This document shows positions 19,859-28,399 of a DNA stretch of 64,000 nucleotides, piece by piece. The notes beneath the pieces were generated by a model that saw only the letters and a list, made by a program, of their open reading frames with translations, made no database searches and had not been told where the DNA came from. Source of the DNA: Brenneria bubanii. GTDB lineage: Bacteria > Pseudomonadota > Gammaproteobacteria > Enterobacterales > Enterobacteriaceae. Numbering within the stretch: position 1 is the stretch's first letter; every line of letters begins with the position of its first letter. Both the position numbers and the translations under genes were made by a program. Location of the stretch: positions 62,001-126,000 of the forward strand of contig NZ_JAKMAJ010000017.1 in assembly GCF_022378355.1 (NCBI RefSeq), read 5' to 3'.

Positions 19859-19961
19859 GGTTGACAGAAGAATGCTTTGCATGCCGCAGGGATAGTTTGC
19901 TGCTTATCACGCACCAAACATCCACTTCTCTTACATACTCGGCGTGGCGTTCCGTGAGGTT

Positions 19962-20849
19962 TCATTTCACTGGCGCCATGCGCCGCGGTCGGTAAAACAT
20001 CACCGCGTTGCCCGCCAGAATCAGCAATAGCCCGATAACGGCATTGGGCTGCCAATGATAGTCTTCGTATATTGTGGAAACAGACAGCGCGATCAGCGGG
20101 AACAGAAGCGTCGCGTAGGCGGCCTGACTCGCGCCGATGCGCCCCACCAGACTGAAATAAGCGCCAAAACCAATCACCGAACCGCATATCGCCAGATAAA
20201 ATAGTGAACCTAGATAACGGGTGGTGATTTCCGGTGTGAAGTCATATCCCTGAATCAGGCTGAATATTCCCATCCACAGCGCGCCGTAGCACATGCCCCA
20301 GCCGTTGGTGGTCATCACATCGCGCCCCTGCCGTTGATGCTGGGAACTGATCATGTTGCCCAGAGAAAAACCGTAAGTGCCCAGTAGACAGAGCCCGGCG
20401 CCCCAGAGCAGATGCGGCTGTGTCTCCATGTTCATCAGGTCATGCCAAAACAGCGCCACCATGCCGATAAAGCCCAGCGGCGCGGCGATTACCACGCTGC
20501 GCGTCAGGCGCTGACCGAAGAACAGCCGGCTGTTGAAAGCATTAAACAATACCGCCATGGAGAAAATGACCGATTCCAAGCCACTCGAAATCCAGGCGAT
20601 GGCGTGATAAAAACAGATAAAGTTAATGCCGAATACGCATAATCCCTGCAGCATGCACAGCTGATTCGCCCGGCGCGAAAGTGGACGAAGCCGCTGCGTG
20701 AATGCCAAAAAAGAGAGAAGAATCAAGGATGAGAGCAAGAATCGCCAAAAGATGGAAACTTCTGCGGCAACGCCGCCCTGTTGCATGCTGATGGCAATCC
20801 AGGTGGTTCCCCAGATCAGCACCACGGAAATGTAGAGCAAAATATTCAT
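19962..20849 (-). CDS. EamA/DMT-family transporter
   Basis: A 295-residue inner-membrane protein with about ten hydrophobic helices in two EamA repeats, the layout of drug/metabolite exporters. It begins with IWGTTWIAISMQQG, the usual first-helix signature, and ends in a short basic tail (RPRRMAPVK). The family exports amino acids, nucleosides or toxic metabolites; the substrate is unknown. It is divergent from an AraC-type regulator with about 110 bases between the starts, so that regulator may control it. Confidence 0.85.
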   Translation of the reverse strand: MNILLYISVVLIWGTTWIAISMQQGGVAAEVSIFWRFLLSSLILLSFLAFTQRLRPLSRRANQLCMLQGLCVFGINFICFYHAIAWISSGLESVIFSMAVLFNAFNSRLFFGQRLTRSVVIAAPLGFIGMVALFWHDLMNMETQPHLLWGAGLCLLGTYGFSLGNMISSQHQRQGRDVMTTNGWGMCYGALWMGIFSLIQGYDFTPEITTRYLGSLFYLAICGSVIGFGAYFSLVGRIGASQAAYATLLFPLIALSVSTIYEDYHWQPNAVIGLLLILAGNAVMFYRPRRMAPVK

Positions 20850-20962
20850 TAGCAGACCTCAATGTTCATCATGGCGGCCAGTATGCGGTTTTATGCCGGG
20901 TTCGGCTTTCAGCGGTTTGCGGTTAGTAGCATAATCTTGCGGTTTATGGATAAGGAGGGGAG

Positions 20963-21838
20963 ATGCACCAGTACAACGCGTTCAATTCGCTGCAACAGTA
21001 TAAAACGCAGCTGCGGGATACCGTCGAACTGGGTTCCGGCGTGCGGCTGGCGTCATGGTTTAACCGCGACGATCTCGTCACCATAGAGAACAGCGGTCAT
21101 CACACTCTTAGCCTGTATACCGCCGGTGGCTATGAAAGTTATCACAAAACGCCGGATGGCTGGCGTAACGGCGGGGGGCCGGATCGTTTTTGTCTGATGC
21201 CGAAACAGAGCGTCTCTACCTGGGATATTCGCGGCGATCTCTCTTTTGTTCATCTTTACTGCGACGACGGCCATTTTCGCCGGTTGGCGGAGCAGACCTG
21301 GGATCGCAGCCCGGCGTCGATCTGTACGCAGGAGCGAATTTTCGGCGAAGATGCGCAAATCGCCACGCTGTATCGCCAGTTTTTGCTCAACTACAGCTGG
21401 GCGGATCCGGCGAATCAGCTGGTGCTGAGCAGCACGGCAACCTTGTTGATGATTCATACGCTGAGACAATATACCCAACTGCAGTGGGCGCTGCCGGAGG
21501 TACGCGGCGGCCTGGCGCCCGCGGTGCTGCGCCGGGTGAAGGAGATGATGGAAAGCCGGCTGGGCGCCCCGCTGACGCTGGCCGAACTGGCGACGGAAGC
21601 CGGGCTGAGCGAGTTTCATTTCGCCCGCATGTTCCGCCAGAGCGAGGGGATGGCGCCGCATCAGTATGTACTGATGCGGCGGTTGGCGCGGGCGGAAGAG
21701 ATGCTGCGTCAGAATGCGCTGTCGATAACCGAAATTGCGCTGGTGTGCGGGTTCAGTTCCGCCAGCCATTTCAGCCACCGTTTTAAAAACGCGCGCGGAA
21801 TGACCCCGTCCGCGCTGCGCCGGACGCTAGTGCGCTGA
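20963..21838 (+). CDS. AraC-family transcriptional regulator
   Basis: A 291-residue regulator with an N-terminal ligand-sensing domain and a C-terminal double helix-turn-helix. The DNA-binding part is recognisable from LTLAELATEAGLSEFHFARMF and the second motif SITEIALVCGFSSASHFSHRF, ending with the GMTPSALRR signature. A site aggagggg precedes the ATG. It is divergent from the DMT exporter, its likely target, and its last 12 bases overlap the convergent pepT 3' end. Confidence 0.9.
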   Translation: MHQYNAFNSLQQYKTQLRDTVELGSGVRLASWFNRDDLVTIENSGHHTLSLYTAGGYESYHKTPDGWRNGGGPDRFCLMPKQSVSTWDIRGDLSFVHLYCDDGHFRRLAEQTWDRSPASICTQERIFGEDAQIATLYRQFLLNYSWADPANQLVLSSTATLLMIHTLRQYTQLQWALPEVRGGLAPAVLRRVKEMMESRLGAPLTLAELATEAGLSEFHFARMFRQSEGMAPHQYVLMRRLARAEEMLRQNALSITEIALVCGFSSASHFSHRFKNARGMTPSALRRTLVR

Positions 21839-23071
21839 AGCGCTGTCGGCCGCCAGCAGGCACAGATTCAACGCCACTTGATACGATTTCACAAATGACG
21901 GAACCGGCAGAAATTCAAAGCGCGAATGGAAGTTATGCGCGCCGGTGAAGAAATTCGGCGTGAGTAATCCTTTCGCGGACAGCGCCGCCCCGTCGGTGCC
22001 GCCGCGCATCGGGGTGACTTTCGGCTGAATCGCCAGCTTATCCAGCGCAGCGAAAAGCAAATCGATGGCGCGACGATCGTCGGTAATGGCGTTACTGATA
22101 TTGCTGTAGGTATCGTTAATGCTGAAAGTAACGTTGCCGGCGGGGTAGTGGCTGCCGATTTTCGCCGCGACATCGGCGATTTGCCGTTTGCGCTGCTCGA
22201 ACGAGGCCAGGTCGAAATCGCGAATGGAAGCCTTGAGAATAGCCTCGTTGGCGTTGGCCGTCAGATCGTTAAACCAGACGTAGCCCTGACGTCCTTCGGT
22301 GTGTTCCGGCGTCTGCTGGCGGTCAAAGTGGCTGATAAAGTCATAAGCCATCAGCAGCGGGTTAACCAATACGCCTTTCGCCGACATCGGGTGCGCGGTC
22401 ACGCCGGTAAAACGGATTTCGGCGGCGGCGGCGTTAAAGTTCTCATACACCACCTCGCCCAGTTCACAGCAGTCGATGGTATAGGCGAAGTCCACATCAA
22501 AGCGTTTGAGGTCCAGCGCTTTTGCGCCGCGCAGGCCGATCTCTTCATCCGGCACAAACGCCACCAGAATATCGCCGTGCGGCGCCTCATCGCCGAGGTT
22601 TTCCATCAGCGTCATGACCACCGTCACGGCGGCTTTATTGTCGGCGCCGAGTACGCTGGTGCCGTCGCTGAAAATAATATCCTGGCCGACGTACGGCATG
22701 ATTTCCGGGTGTTCCGCCGTGCGCAGCCAGATATCCTGCTCAGGGTTTAGACAGATGTCCTCGCCGGTAAAACGCAGGGTCTGCGGATGAATATCCGGAG
22801 ACAGACCGACGTCGACGGTATCAATATGGGTAATAAAGCCGATGCGCGGGGCGCTGGGGCAGTTGCCCGGCTTGAGCGCGGTGACGGTGGCGTGCTGGTC
22901 GATAACGATATTTTTCAGACCGAGTTCACGCAGCTCTTCGGCCAGCATTTTCGCCATATCGTGTTGCCCCGGCGTGCTGGGCAGATCGGCGGAGGCGGCG
23001 TTGCTTTGGCTGGTCACGGCGAGATAGCGATAAAAACGCTTGCTGAGTTGACTGGCCGGATCGTGAGTCAT
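21827..23071 (-). CDS. pepT: Peptidase T family tripeptidase
   Basis: A 414-residue M20B zinc aminotripeptidase that would remove the N-terminal residue of tripeptides in the cytoplasm. Visible metal-site and catalytic regions are HIDTVD (first zinc ligand with catalytic Asp), LGADNKAAV (bridging Asp), PDEEIGLRGA (catalytic Glu), an Asp in the YTIDCCELGE segment and MRGGTDGAALS with the final ligand region TGAHNFHSRFEF. It is clearly PepT-like but moderately diverged from E. coli PepT, so it could be a paralogue rather than the strict orthologue. Confidence 0.85.
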   Translation of the reverse strand: MTHDPASQLSKRFYRYLAVTSQSNAASADLPSTPGQHDMAKMLAEELRELGLKNIVIDQHATVTALKPGNCPSAPRIGFITHIDTVDVGLSPDIHPQTLRFTGEDICLNPEQDIWLRTAEHPEIMPYVGQDIIFSDGTSVLGADNKAAVTVVMTLMENLGDEAPHGDILVAFVPDEEIGLRGAKALDLKRFDVDFAYTIDCCELGEVVYENFNAAAAEIRFTGVTAHPMSAKGVLVNPLLMAYDFISHFDRQQTPEHTEGRQGYVWFNDLTANANEAILKASIRDFDLASFEQRKRQIADVAAKIGSHYPAGNVTFSINDTYSNISNAITDDRRAIDLLFAALDKLAIQPKVTPMRGGTDGAALSAKGLLTPNFFTGAHNFHSRFEFLPVPSFVKSYQVALNLCLLAADSASAH

Positions 23072-23295
23072 AAGGCATCCTTATTCTTAATTTATTCATT
23101 TTACGAGTATTTTATATCGTAGCCTAATTATGTTATTTGTTAACTACCTATATCCATGTGTTGATGCTGATGAGCCCGTTGAATCAGAGAATATTTTCAT
23201 TGCCTGGACGCTGTGGCGTCAACGGCATCGGGTAGGGTTGCTGTATGTCATGTTTAATTATCAGGGGTTGTCGAATCGACAAAGAGAGGACTGGG

Positions 23296-24891
23296 ATGAA
23301 AAGTTTGGTGACGCGATTAACGCTGTCAGCATTAACGTTAGCGATGGCTTCGGCCGCTTCGGCTAACACATTGGTATTTTGTTCGGAAGGTTCGCCGGAA
23401 AATTTTAACCCGCAGCTGTATACGTCGGGCACCAGCGTAGACGCCAGCGCCGTACCGGTTTATAACCGACTGGTCGATTTCACCGTGGGCACCACCGATT
23501 TGATTCCTAGCCTGGCGGAAAGCTGGGATATCAGCGAAGACGGCACGGTTTATACCTTTCATCTGCGCAAGGGCGTGAAGTTTCAAAGTAATAAATATTT
23601 TAAACCCACGCGTGATTTCAGCGCCGATGACGTTATCTTCTCGTTCATGCGGCAGAAAGATGCGCAGCACCCGTATCACAATGTCTCCAAGGGCACCTAC
23701 TCCAATTTTGAAAGTCTGGAATTCGGTTCGCTGATTAAAAACATTGAAAAAATCGATGACCACAGTGTGCGCTTTACGCTGGCTCACGCCGAAGCGCCTT
23801 TCCTGGCGGATTTGGGCTGGTATTTTGCCTCGATGCTGTCGGCGGAATATGCGGACGCGATGTTGAAAGCGGGAACGCCGGAACGCGTCGATATGGATCC
23901 GATCGGCACCGGACCGTTCGAGCTGGCGCAGTACCAGAAAGATTCGCGCATTCTGTATAAAGCGTTCCCTGAATACTGGCAGGGCAAGGCTAAGCTGGAT
24001 CGTCTGATTTTCTCCATCACGCCGGACGCGTCCGTCCGCTATGCCAAACTGGAGAAGAACGAGTGTCAGGTGATGCCGTTCCCGAATCCGGCCGATTTGC
24101 CGCGCATGAAGGAAAATAAAGATATTACTCTGATGCATAAAGCCGGTTTGAATACCGGTTTTCTAGCCTTCAATACCAAAAAAGCGCCGTTGGATAATGT
24201 GAAGGTGCGTCAGGCGCTGACCATGGCGATCAATAAGCCGGCCATCATTGAAGCCGTATTCCAGGGAACCGGAACGGCGGCCAAAAACCTGCTGCCGCCG
24301 GGCGTATGGAGCGCCGATGCGGATCTGAAAGACTATGACTACGATCCGCAGAAGGCGAAAGCCTTGCTGAAAGAGGCCGGCTTGCCTGAAGGCTCGACCA
24401 TCGATCTGTGGGCGATGCCGGTGCAGCGCCCGTATAATCCCAACGCGCGGCGTATGGCTGAAATGATTCAGGCTGACTGGGCGAAAATCGGCGTACAGGC
24501 CAAAATCGTCAGCTTCGAATGGGGCGAATACCTGAAACGCGTGAAGGACGGCGAGCATCAGGCTGCGCTGATGGGCTGGACCACGGCCACCGGCGATCCG
24601 GATAACTTCTTCGGGCCGTTGTTTAGCTGTACGTCCGCCAATGGCGGTTCCAACTCATCGAAATGGTGCTATGCGCCGTTCGATAAGGTAATTACCGAGG
24701 CGCGTACTTCTCAGGATCACAATAAGCGTATTGCGCTGTACCAACAGGCGCAGCAGATTATGCACGATCAGGCGCCGGCGGTGATGATTGCCCATTCGAC
24801 GATTTTTGAACCGGTGCGCAAAGAGGTCACGGGGTATGAAATCGATCCTTTCGGCAAACACATTTTCTATCAGGTTGATGTGAAAAAATAA
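23296..24891 (+). CDS. DppA-type dipeptide-binding periplasmic protein
   Basis: A 531-residue family 5 substrate-binding protein (E. coli DppA 535). The N terminus is a signal peptide (MKSLVTRL plus a hydrophobic run ending at AASA), and the mature start NTLVFCSEGSPENFNPQ is the DppA signature. Later DppA-like segments are AEAPFLADLGWYFASMLS and WTTATGDPDNFF. ATG 23296 has a purine-rich site (gagagga); the upstream extension is not needed. No permease or ATPase genes follow, so it must use permeases encoded elsewhere. A strong terminator closes the gene. Confidence 0.9.
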   Translation: MKSLVTRLTLSALTLAMASAASANTLVFCSEGSPENFNPQLYTSGTSVDASAVPVYNRLVDFTVGTTDLIPSLAESWDISEDGTVYTFHLRKGVKFQSNKYFKPTRDFSADDVIFSFMRQKDAQHPYHNVSKGTYSNFESLEFGSLIKNIEKIDDHSVRFTLAHAEAPFLADLGWYFASMLSAEYADAMLKAGTPERVDMDPIGTGPFELAQYQKDSRILYKAFPEYWQGKAKLDRLIFSITPDASVRYAKLEKNECQVMPFPNPADLPRMKENKDITLMHKAGLNTGFLAFNTKKAPLDNVKVRQALTMAINKPAIIEAVFQGTGTAAKNLLPPGVWSADADLKDYDYDPQKAKALLKEAGLPEGSTIDLWAMPVQRPYNPNARRMAEMIQADWAKIGVQAKIVSFEWGEYLKRVKDGEHQAALMGWTTATGDPDNFFGPLFSCTSANGGSNSSKWCYAPFDKVITEARTSQDHNKRIALYQQAQQIMHDQAPAVMIAHSTIFEPVRKEVTGYEIDPFGKHIFYQVDVKK

Positions 24892-24939
24892 GGCGGCCGT
24901 TATTCCTGCTTTATTGAGAAACCGGCAGTAACAGGTTAC

Positions 24940-24975
24940 GCGGGGACGGGGATTAACGCCGTCCCCGCGCTTTTT
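24940..24975 (+). terminator. Rho-independent terminator after the DppA-type gene
   Basis: Perfect 10-base arms (gcggggacgg and ccgtccccgc) enclose a 9-base loop, followed by gcttttt. It is a strong, G+C-rich terminator located about 50 bases after the stop codon. Confidence 0.92.
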
Positions 24976-25051
24976 ACATTGCGCATTTTCGACGATGAAC
25001 AGTATTATTGCCGGTTTTTCTACGGGTCCGTTTTTGTAATCGAGTAACGTT

Positions 25052-25990
25052 ATGCGTGTTCTGCTTGCCCCGATGGAAGGGGTTCTCGACTCACTGGTGC
25101 GGGAACTTCTGACTGAGGTTAATGATTATGATCTGTGCATCACCGAATTTTTGCGGGTGGTGGATAGGTGTCTGCCGGTCAAATCTTTCTATCGTTTATG
25201 CCCGGAATTGCATCATGCCAGCCGCACGCCTGCCGGCACCCTGGTGCGGGTCCAGCTGTTGGGACAATATCCGCAGTGGCTGGCGGAAAACGCCTGTCGG
25301 GCGGTCGAACTGGGCTCTTACGGCGTTGATTTAAACTGCGGCTGCCCGTCCAAACTGGTCAACGGCAGCGGCGGCGGGGCGACGTTGCTAAAAGATCCCG
25401 AACTGATTTACCAGGGCGTTAAAGCGATGCGCGCCGCGGTGCCGTCGCATCTGCCGGTAACGGTGAAGGTGCGTCTCGGCTGGGATTCGTCGGCTCGCCA
25501 GTTTGAGATCGCCGATGCGGCGCAGCAGGCGGGCGCGACGGAATTGACCGTGCACGGGCGCACCAAAGAGGATGGCTACAGGGCGGAGTGCATTAACTGG
25601 CAGGCTATCGGCGACATTCGCCGGCGGCTGACCATTCCGGTGATCGCCAACGGCGAAATCTGGGACTGGCAAAGCGCGCAGGCGTGTATGGCCGCCACCG
25701 GCTGCGACGCCATCATGATTGGCCGCGGGGCGCTTAACGTACCGAACCTCAGCCGGGTGATAAAGCACAACGCGCCGCGTATGCCCTGGGCAGAGGTGGT
25801 CACGCTGCTGCGAAAATATGTCCAGTTGGAAAAGCAGGGCGATACCGGCCTGTATCATGTGGCGCGAATCAAACAGTGGCTAGGCTATCTGCGCAAGGAG
25901 TACGATGAGGCTTCGTCGTTGTTCAGTGAGGTCCGCGCGCTGAAAACCTCGGCCGATATCGCCCGTGCAATCGGGAGTATTAAGGATTAA
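25052..25990 (+). CDS. dusC: tRNA-dihydrouridine(16) synthase DusC
   Basis: A 312-residue FMN enzyme (E. coli DusC 315) that reduces uridine-16 in tRNA. The sequence tracks the E. coli protein closely: [12 protein letters not shown] start, the catalytic-Cys loop LNCGCPSK, the FMN phosphate-binding region VIANGEIWD and [13 protein letters not shown], and the C-terminal tRNA-recognition domain ([14 protein letters not shown]). The DusC-type features distinguish it from DusA and DusB. Confidence 0.96.
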   Translation: MRVLLAPMEGVLDSLVRELLTEVNDYDLCITEFLRVVDRCLPVKSFYRLCPELHHASRTPAGTLVRVQLLGQYPQWLAENACRAVELGSYGVDLNCGCPSKLVNGSGGGATLLKDPELIYQGVKAMRAAVPSHLPVTVKVRLGWDSSARQFEIADAAQQAGATELTVHGRTKEDGYRAECINWQAIGDIRRRLTIPVIANGEIWDWQSAQACMAATGCDAIMIGRGALNVPNLSRVIKHNAPRMPWAEVVTLLRKYVQLEKQGDTGLYHVARIKQWLGYLRKEYDEASSLFSEVRALKTSADIARAIGSIKD

Positions 25991-26085
25991 CCGGCTTTCT
26001 CCGCTCGTGCCGCGGTACTTTTCGTCGTCGTCACGCTATTTCACTATACTGATTCAGAACCCCGGGTTCTCTAAGGAAGCGAAAG

Positions 26086-27027
26086 ATGTTGCGTCATAAT
26101 CCTGTGGCTGAGATGCTGGCGACGACGTCGACTATTGTACTGGATGGGGCATTGGCGACGGAACTGGAAGCGCGCGGTTGCGATCTGGCCGATCCGCTTT
26201 GGTCGGCAAAAATATTAATTGAACAACCCTCGCTGATCTATCAGGTTCATCTTGACTATTTTAACGCCGGGGCGCAGTGCGCCACGACCGCCAGCTATCA
26301 GGCGACGCCGCAGGGGCTGATGGCCCGTGGACTCGACCAGCGGCAGGCGCTGGCGTTGATTGGCGAAAGCGTGCGGCTTGCCGCTCAGGCGCGTGACGCG
26401 TATCGCCGCACCCATCCTGAGAGCGGACCGCTGCTGATAGCCGGGTCGGTCGGTCCCTACGGCGCTTATCTGGCGGACGGCTCTGAGTACCGAGGCGATT
26501 ACGCCTTGCCGCCATCGGCTATGATGGCGTTTCACCGCCCGCGCATCGCGGCGTTGCTCGATGCCGGCGTGGATATTCTCGCCTGTGAAACCCTGCCGTC
26601 GTTTGGCGAAATCAAGGCGCTGGTCGCATTGCTGGCGGCGTTCCCACGGGCGCTAGCCTGGTTCTCCTTTACGCTGCGCGATAGCAGGCATCTGAGCGAC
26701 GGCACCCCGCTGCAGGATGTTTTGTCAGTGCTGAACCGCTGTCCGCAGGTCGTTGCCGTCGGTATCAACTGCATTGCGCCGCAGAAGGTGACCGCCGCAT
26801 TAGCACAGCTCGCCGCCGCGACTTCGCTGCCGCTGGTGGTATACCCGAACGCGGGCGGGCACTACGATGCGCTCGGCAAAACCTGGATCCATCATGATGA
26901 CGGCGCCGGTTTTCTGGCTGCGCATTTACCGGCGTGGCGGGCGGCAGGCGCAAAACTGATCGGCGGCTGCTGCCGCACGACCCCGGCGGATATCGCGGAT
27001 ATCGTGCGATACTGTCGGACGACGTAA
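26086..27027 (+). CDS. mmuM: Homocysteine S-methyltransferase
   Basis: A 313-residue zinc enzyme that methylates homocysteine from S-methylmethionine to give methionine. It shows LDGALATELEARGCDL at the N terminus, the SVGPYGAYLADGSEYRG block, and the three zinc cysteines in GINCIA and IGGCCRTT. In E. coli it partners with the S-methylmethionine permease MmuP, which is not next to it here. An unknown small gene follows 10 bases later. Confidence 0.95.
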   Translation: MLRHNPVAEMLATTSTIVLDGALATELEARGCDLADPLWSAKILIEQPSLIYQVHLDYFNAGAQCATTASYQATPQGLMARGLDQRQALALIGESVRLAAQARDAYRRTHPESGPLLIAGSVGPYGAYLADGSEYRGDYALPPSAMMAFHRPRIAALLDAGVDILACETLPSFGEIKALVALLAAFPRALAWFSFTLRDSRHLSDGTPLQDVLSVLNRCPQVVAVGINCIAPQKVTAALAQLAAATSLPLVVYPNAGGHYDALGKTWIHHDDGAGFLAAHLPAWRAAGAKLIGGCCRTTPADIADIVRYCRTT

Positions 27028-27037
27028 AGGGAAAGTG

Positions 27038-27589
27038 ATGATGAATATCGAAGCCGACGTTCGCCGGCAATATGAAAAAATAAGCGCCTGTACCGGACAA
27101 ACCACGCCTGTGACGCTGCTGTCCATCGGCGAGCGGCAAACAACGGTCGTTTGCGGCCTCGGTTCGGCGCCGGAGTCGGTTCTGCGGCTGGCGCTGGGGA
27201 GTAAAAAAACCGCGGAACGCTTTTTTAAACATCTCCCGCCCACGCCGGATGAAATGGAACTGGCGATTATGACCGTTGAGGATGAGGTGATGGCGATTCG
27301 GCGCCATCTTCCGCCCGGCTCATGGTTATTTTCCTTCGATCCGGCGCTGGCGCTGATCGCCCGGCTGTCCGGCGGGAAGCAAGAGACCGATGGCTGGCAA
27401 CTGCCGCTGGATAATGTGGAACAGACCTTTAAACGTCTGGAGCGGGTGATGATGGGGACCCCCGCCGCCTGGGAAGGCATCCCCCTGGAAGCGGATTTCT
27501 GCGCCACTTTGCTGATTTTGCGTGAGTTTATGCATCATCATGGCTTCGAACGCGTGCGGATATTCGCGTCGGCGCCCGTCGAGCCTTAA
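27038..27589 (+). CDS. Conserved-looking protein of unknown function
   Basis: A 183-residue soluble protein I do not recognise. It has no signal peptide or membrane helix and is predicted to be mixed alpha/beta. Recurrent acidic stretches (PTPDEMELAIMTVEDEVMAIRR) and a histidine-rich segment near the end (FMHHHGFERV) are the most distinctive features. It starts 10 bases after mmuM, with an aggga site serving either of two adjacent ATGs (27038 or 27041), and is therefore probably co-transcribed with mmuM. No function is proposed. Confidence 0.6.
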   Translation: MMNIEADVRRQYEKISACTGQTTPVTLLSIGERQTTVVCGLGSAPESVLRLALGSKKTAERFFKHLPPTPDEMELAIMTVEDEVMAIRRHLPPGSWLFSFDPALALIARLSGGKQETDGWQLPLDNVEQTFKRLERVMMGTPAAWEGIPLEADFCATLLILREFMHHHGFERVRIFASAPVEP

Positions 27590-27604
27590 GGCCTGGGCCT
27601 GCGC

Positions 27605-28399
27605 TTAATTCGAATGCCGCGCACCGAACCGTTCCTGATACTGGCCGGGGGTGCAGTCCGCATATTTTCTGAAGATGGCGATAAAATATTTGTAGTCCTT
27701 AAAACCGACGTCGGAAGCGATAAGGTATATTTTACGGTCGCCGCGCTTCAGCAGATCCATTGCCCGCCCGATGCGGTAGCGGTTGAGGAAATCGTTGAAC
27801 GTGTAGGAGGTTTCGCTTTTGAATTTGCGGTTCAGGTAGGCTGCGCTGATGCTGAGCCGCGTCACCAGATCGTTAATGGATATTTTTGACGCGTAGTTTT
27901 CCTGCACGTATGCAATGGCATTCGCGACATAATGCGAGGTGTGGTGCGGCAGCTTCATTAATGAGGTTTGGCGATCTTCATCGCCGGCCGATGCGGCGTT
28001 AAGCATGGCGGTATAGCGCTGTTTGATTTCCACCTGCCGTTTTGCCCGCTCCAACGCGTCGGTCAACTGCGTCTGGTCGAGCGGTTTGAGCAAATACTCG
28101 GTGACGCCGAGCCGGATCGCCTGTTTCGCAAGGCCGAATTCGTCATAGCCGGATAGGATGATATAGCTACAGACGGCGGATTCACGCGCGCTGAGTTCAA
28201 TCATCGAAATACCGTTCATCACCGGCATGTTGATATCCACTACCACGATATCCGGCTTCAGCGTGCGGATATAATGCAGTCCGGCCTCGCCGTTTTCCGC
28301 TTCTCCCACGACGATGCAGTCTGCCGCCAACCAGTCGAAGGTATAGCGGAGCCCTTTGCGGATCATCTCCTCATCTTCAATCAGCAGCACTTTAAACAT
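27605..28399 (-). CDS. YesN-type response regulator with AraC DNA-binding domain
   Basis: A 264-residue regulator with an N-terminal receiver domain (LLIEDEEMIRKG, phospho-acceptor Asp in VVVDINMP near residue 55, conserved Lys in YLLKP) and a C-terminal AraC-type helix-turn-helix (ISINDLVTRLSISAAYLNRKF, and IASDVGFKDYKYF). The ATG giving MFKVLL has aggag upstream and overlaps the end of the sensor kinase gene by eight bases, so the two are translationally coupled. This pairing is typical of sugar or nutrient-responsive systems. It should activate the adjacent ABC importer operon. Confidence 0.93.
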   Translation of the reverse strand: MFKVLLIEDEEMIRKGLRYTFDWLAADCIVVGEAENGEAGLHYIRTLKPDIVVVDINMPVMNGISMIELSARESAVCSYIILSGYDEFGLAKQAIRLGVTEYLLKPLDQTQLTDALERAKRQVEIKQRYTAMLNAASAGDEDRQTSLMKLPHHTSHYVANAIAYVQENYASKISINDLVTRLSISAAYLNRKFKSETSYTFNDFLNRYRIGRAMDLLKRGDRKIYLIASDVGFKDYKYFIAIFRKYADCTPGQYQERFGARHSN

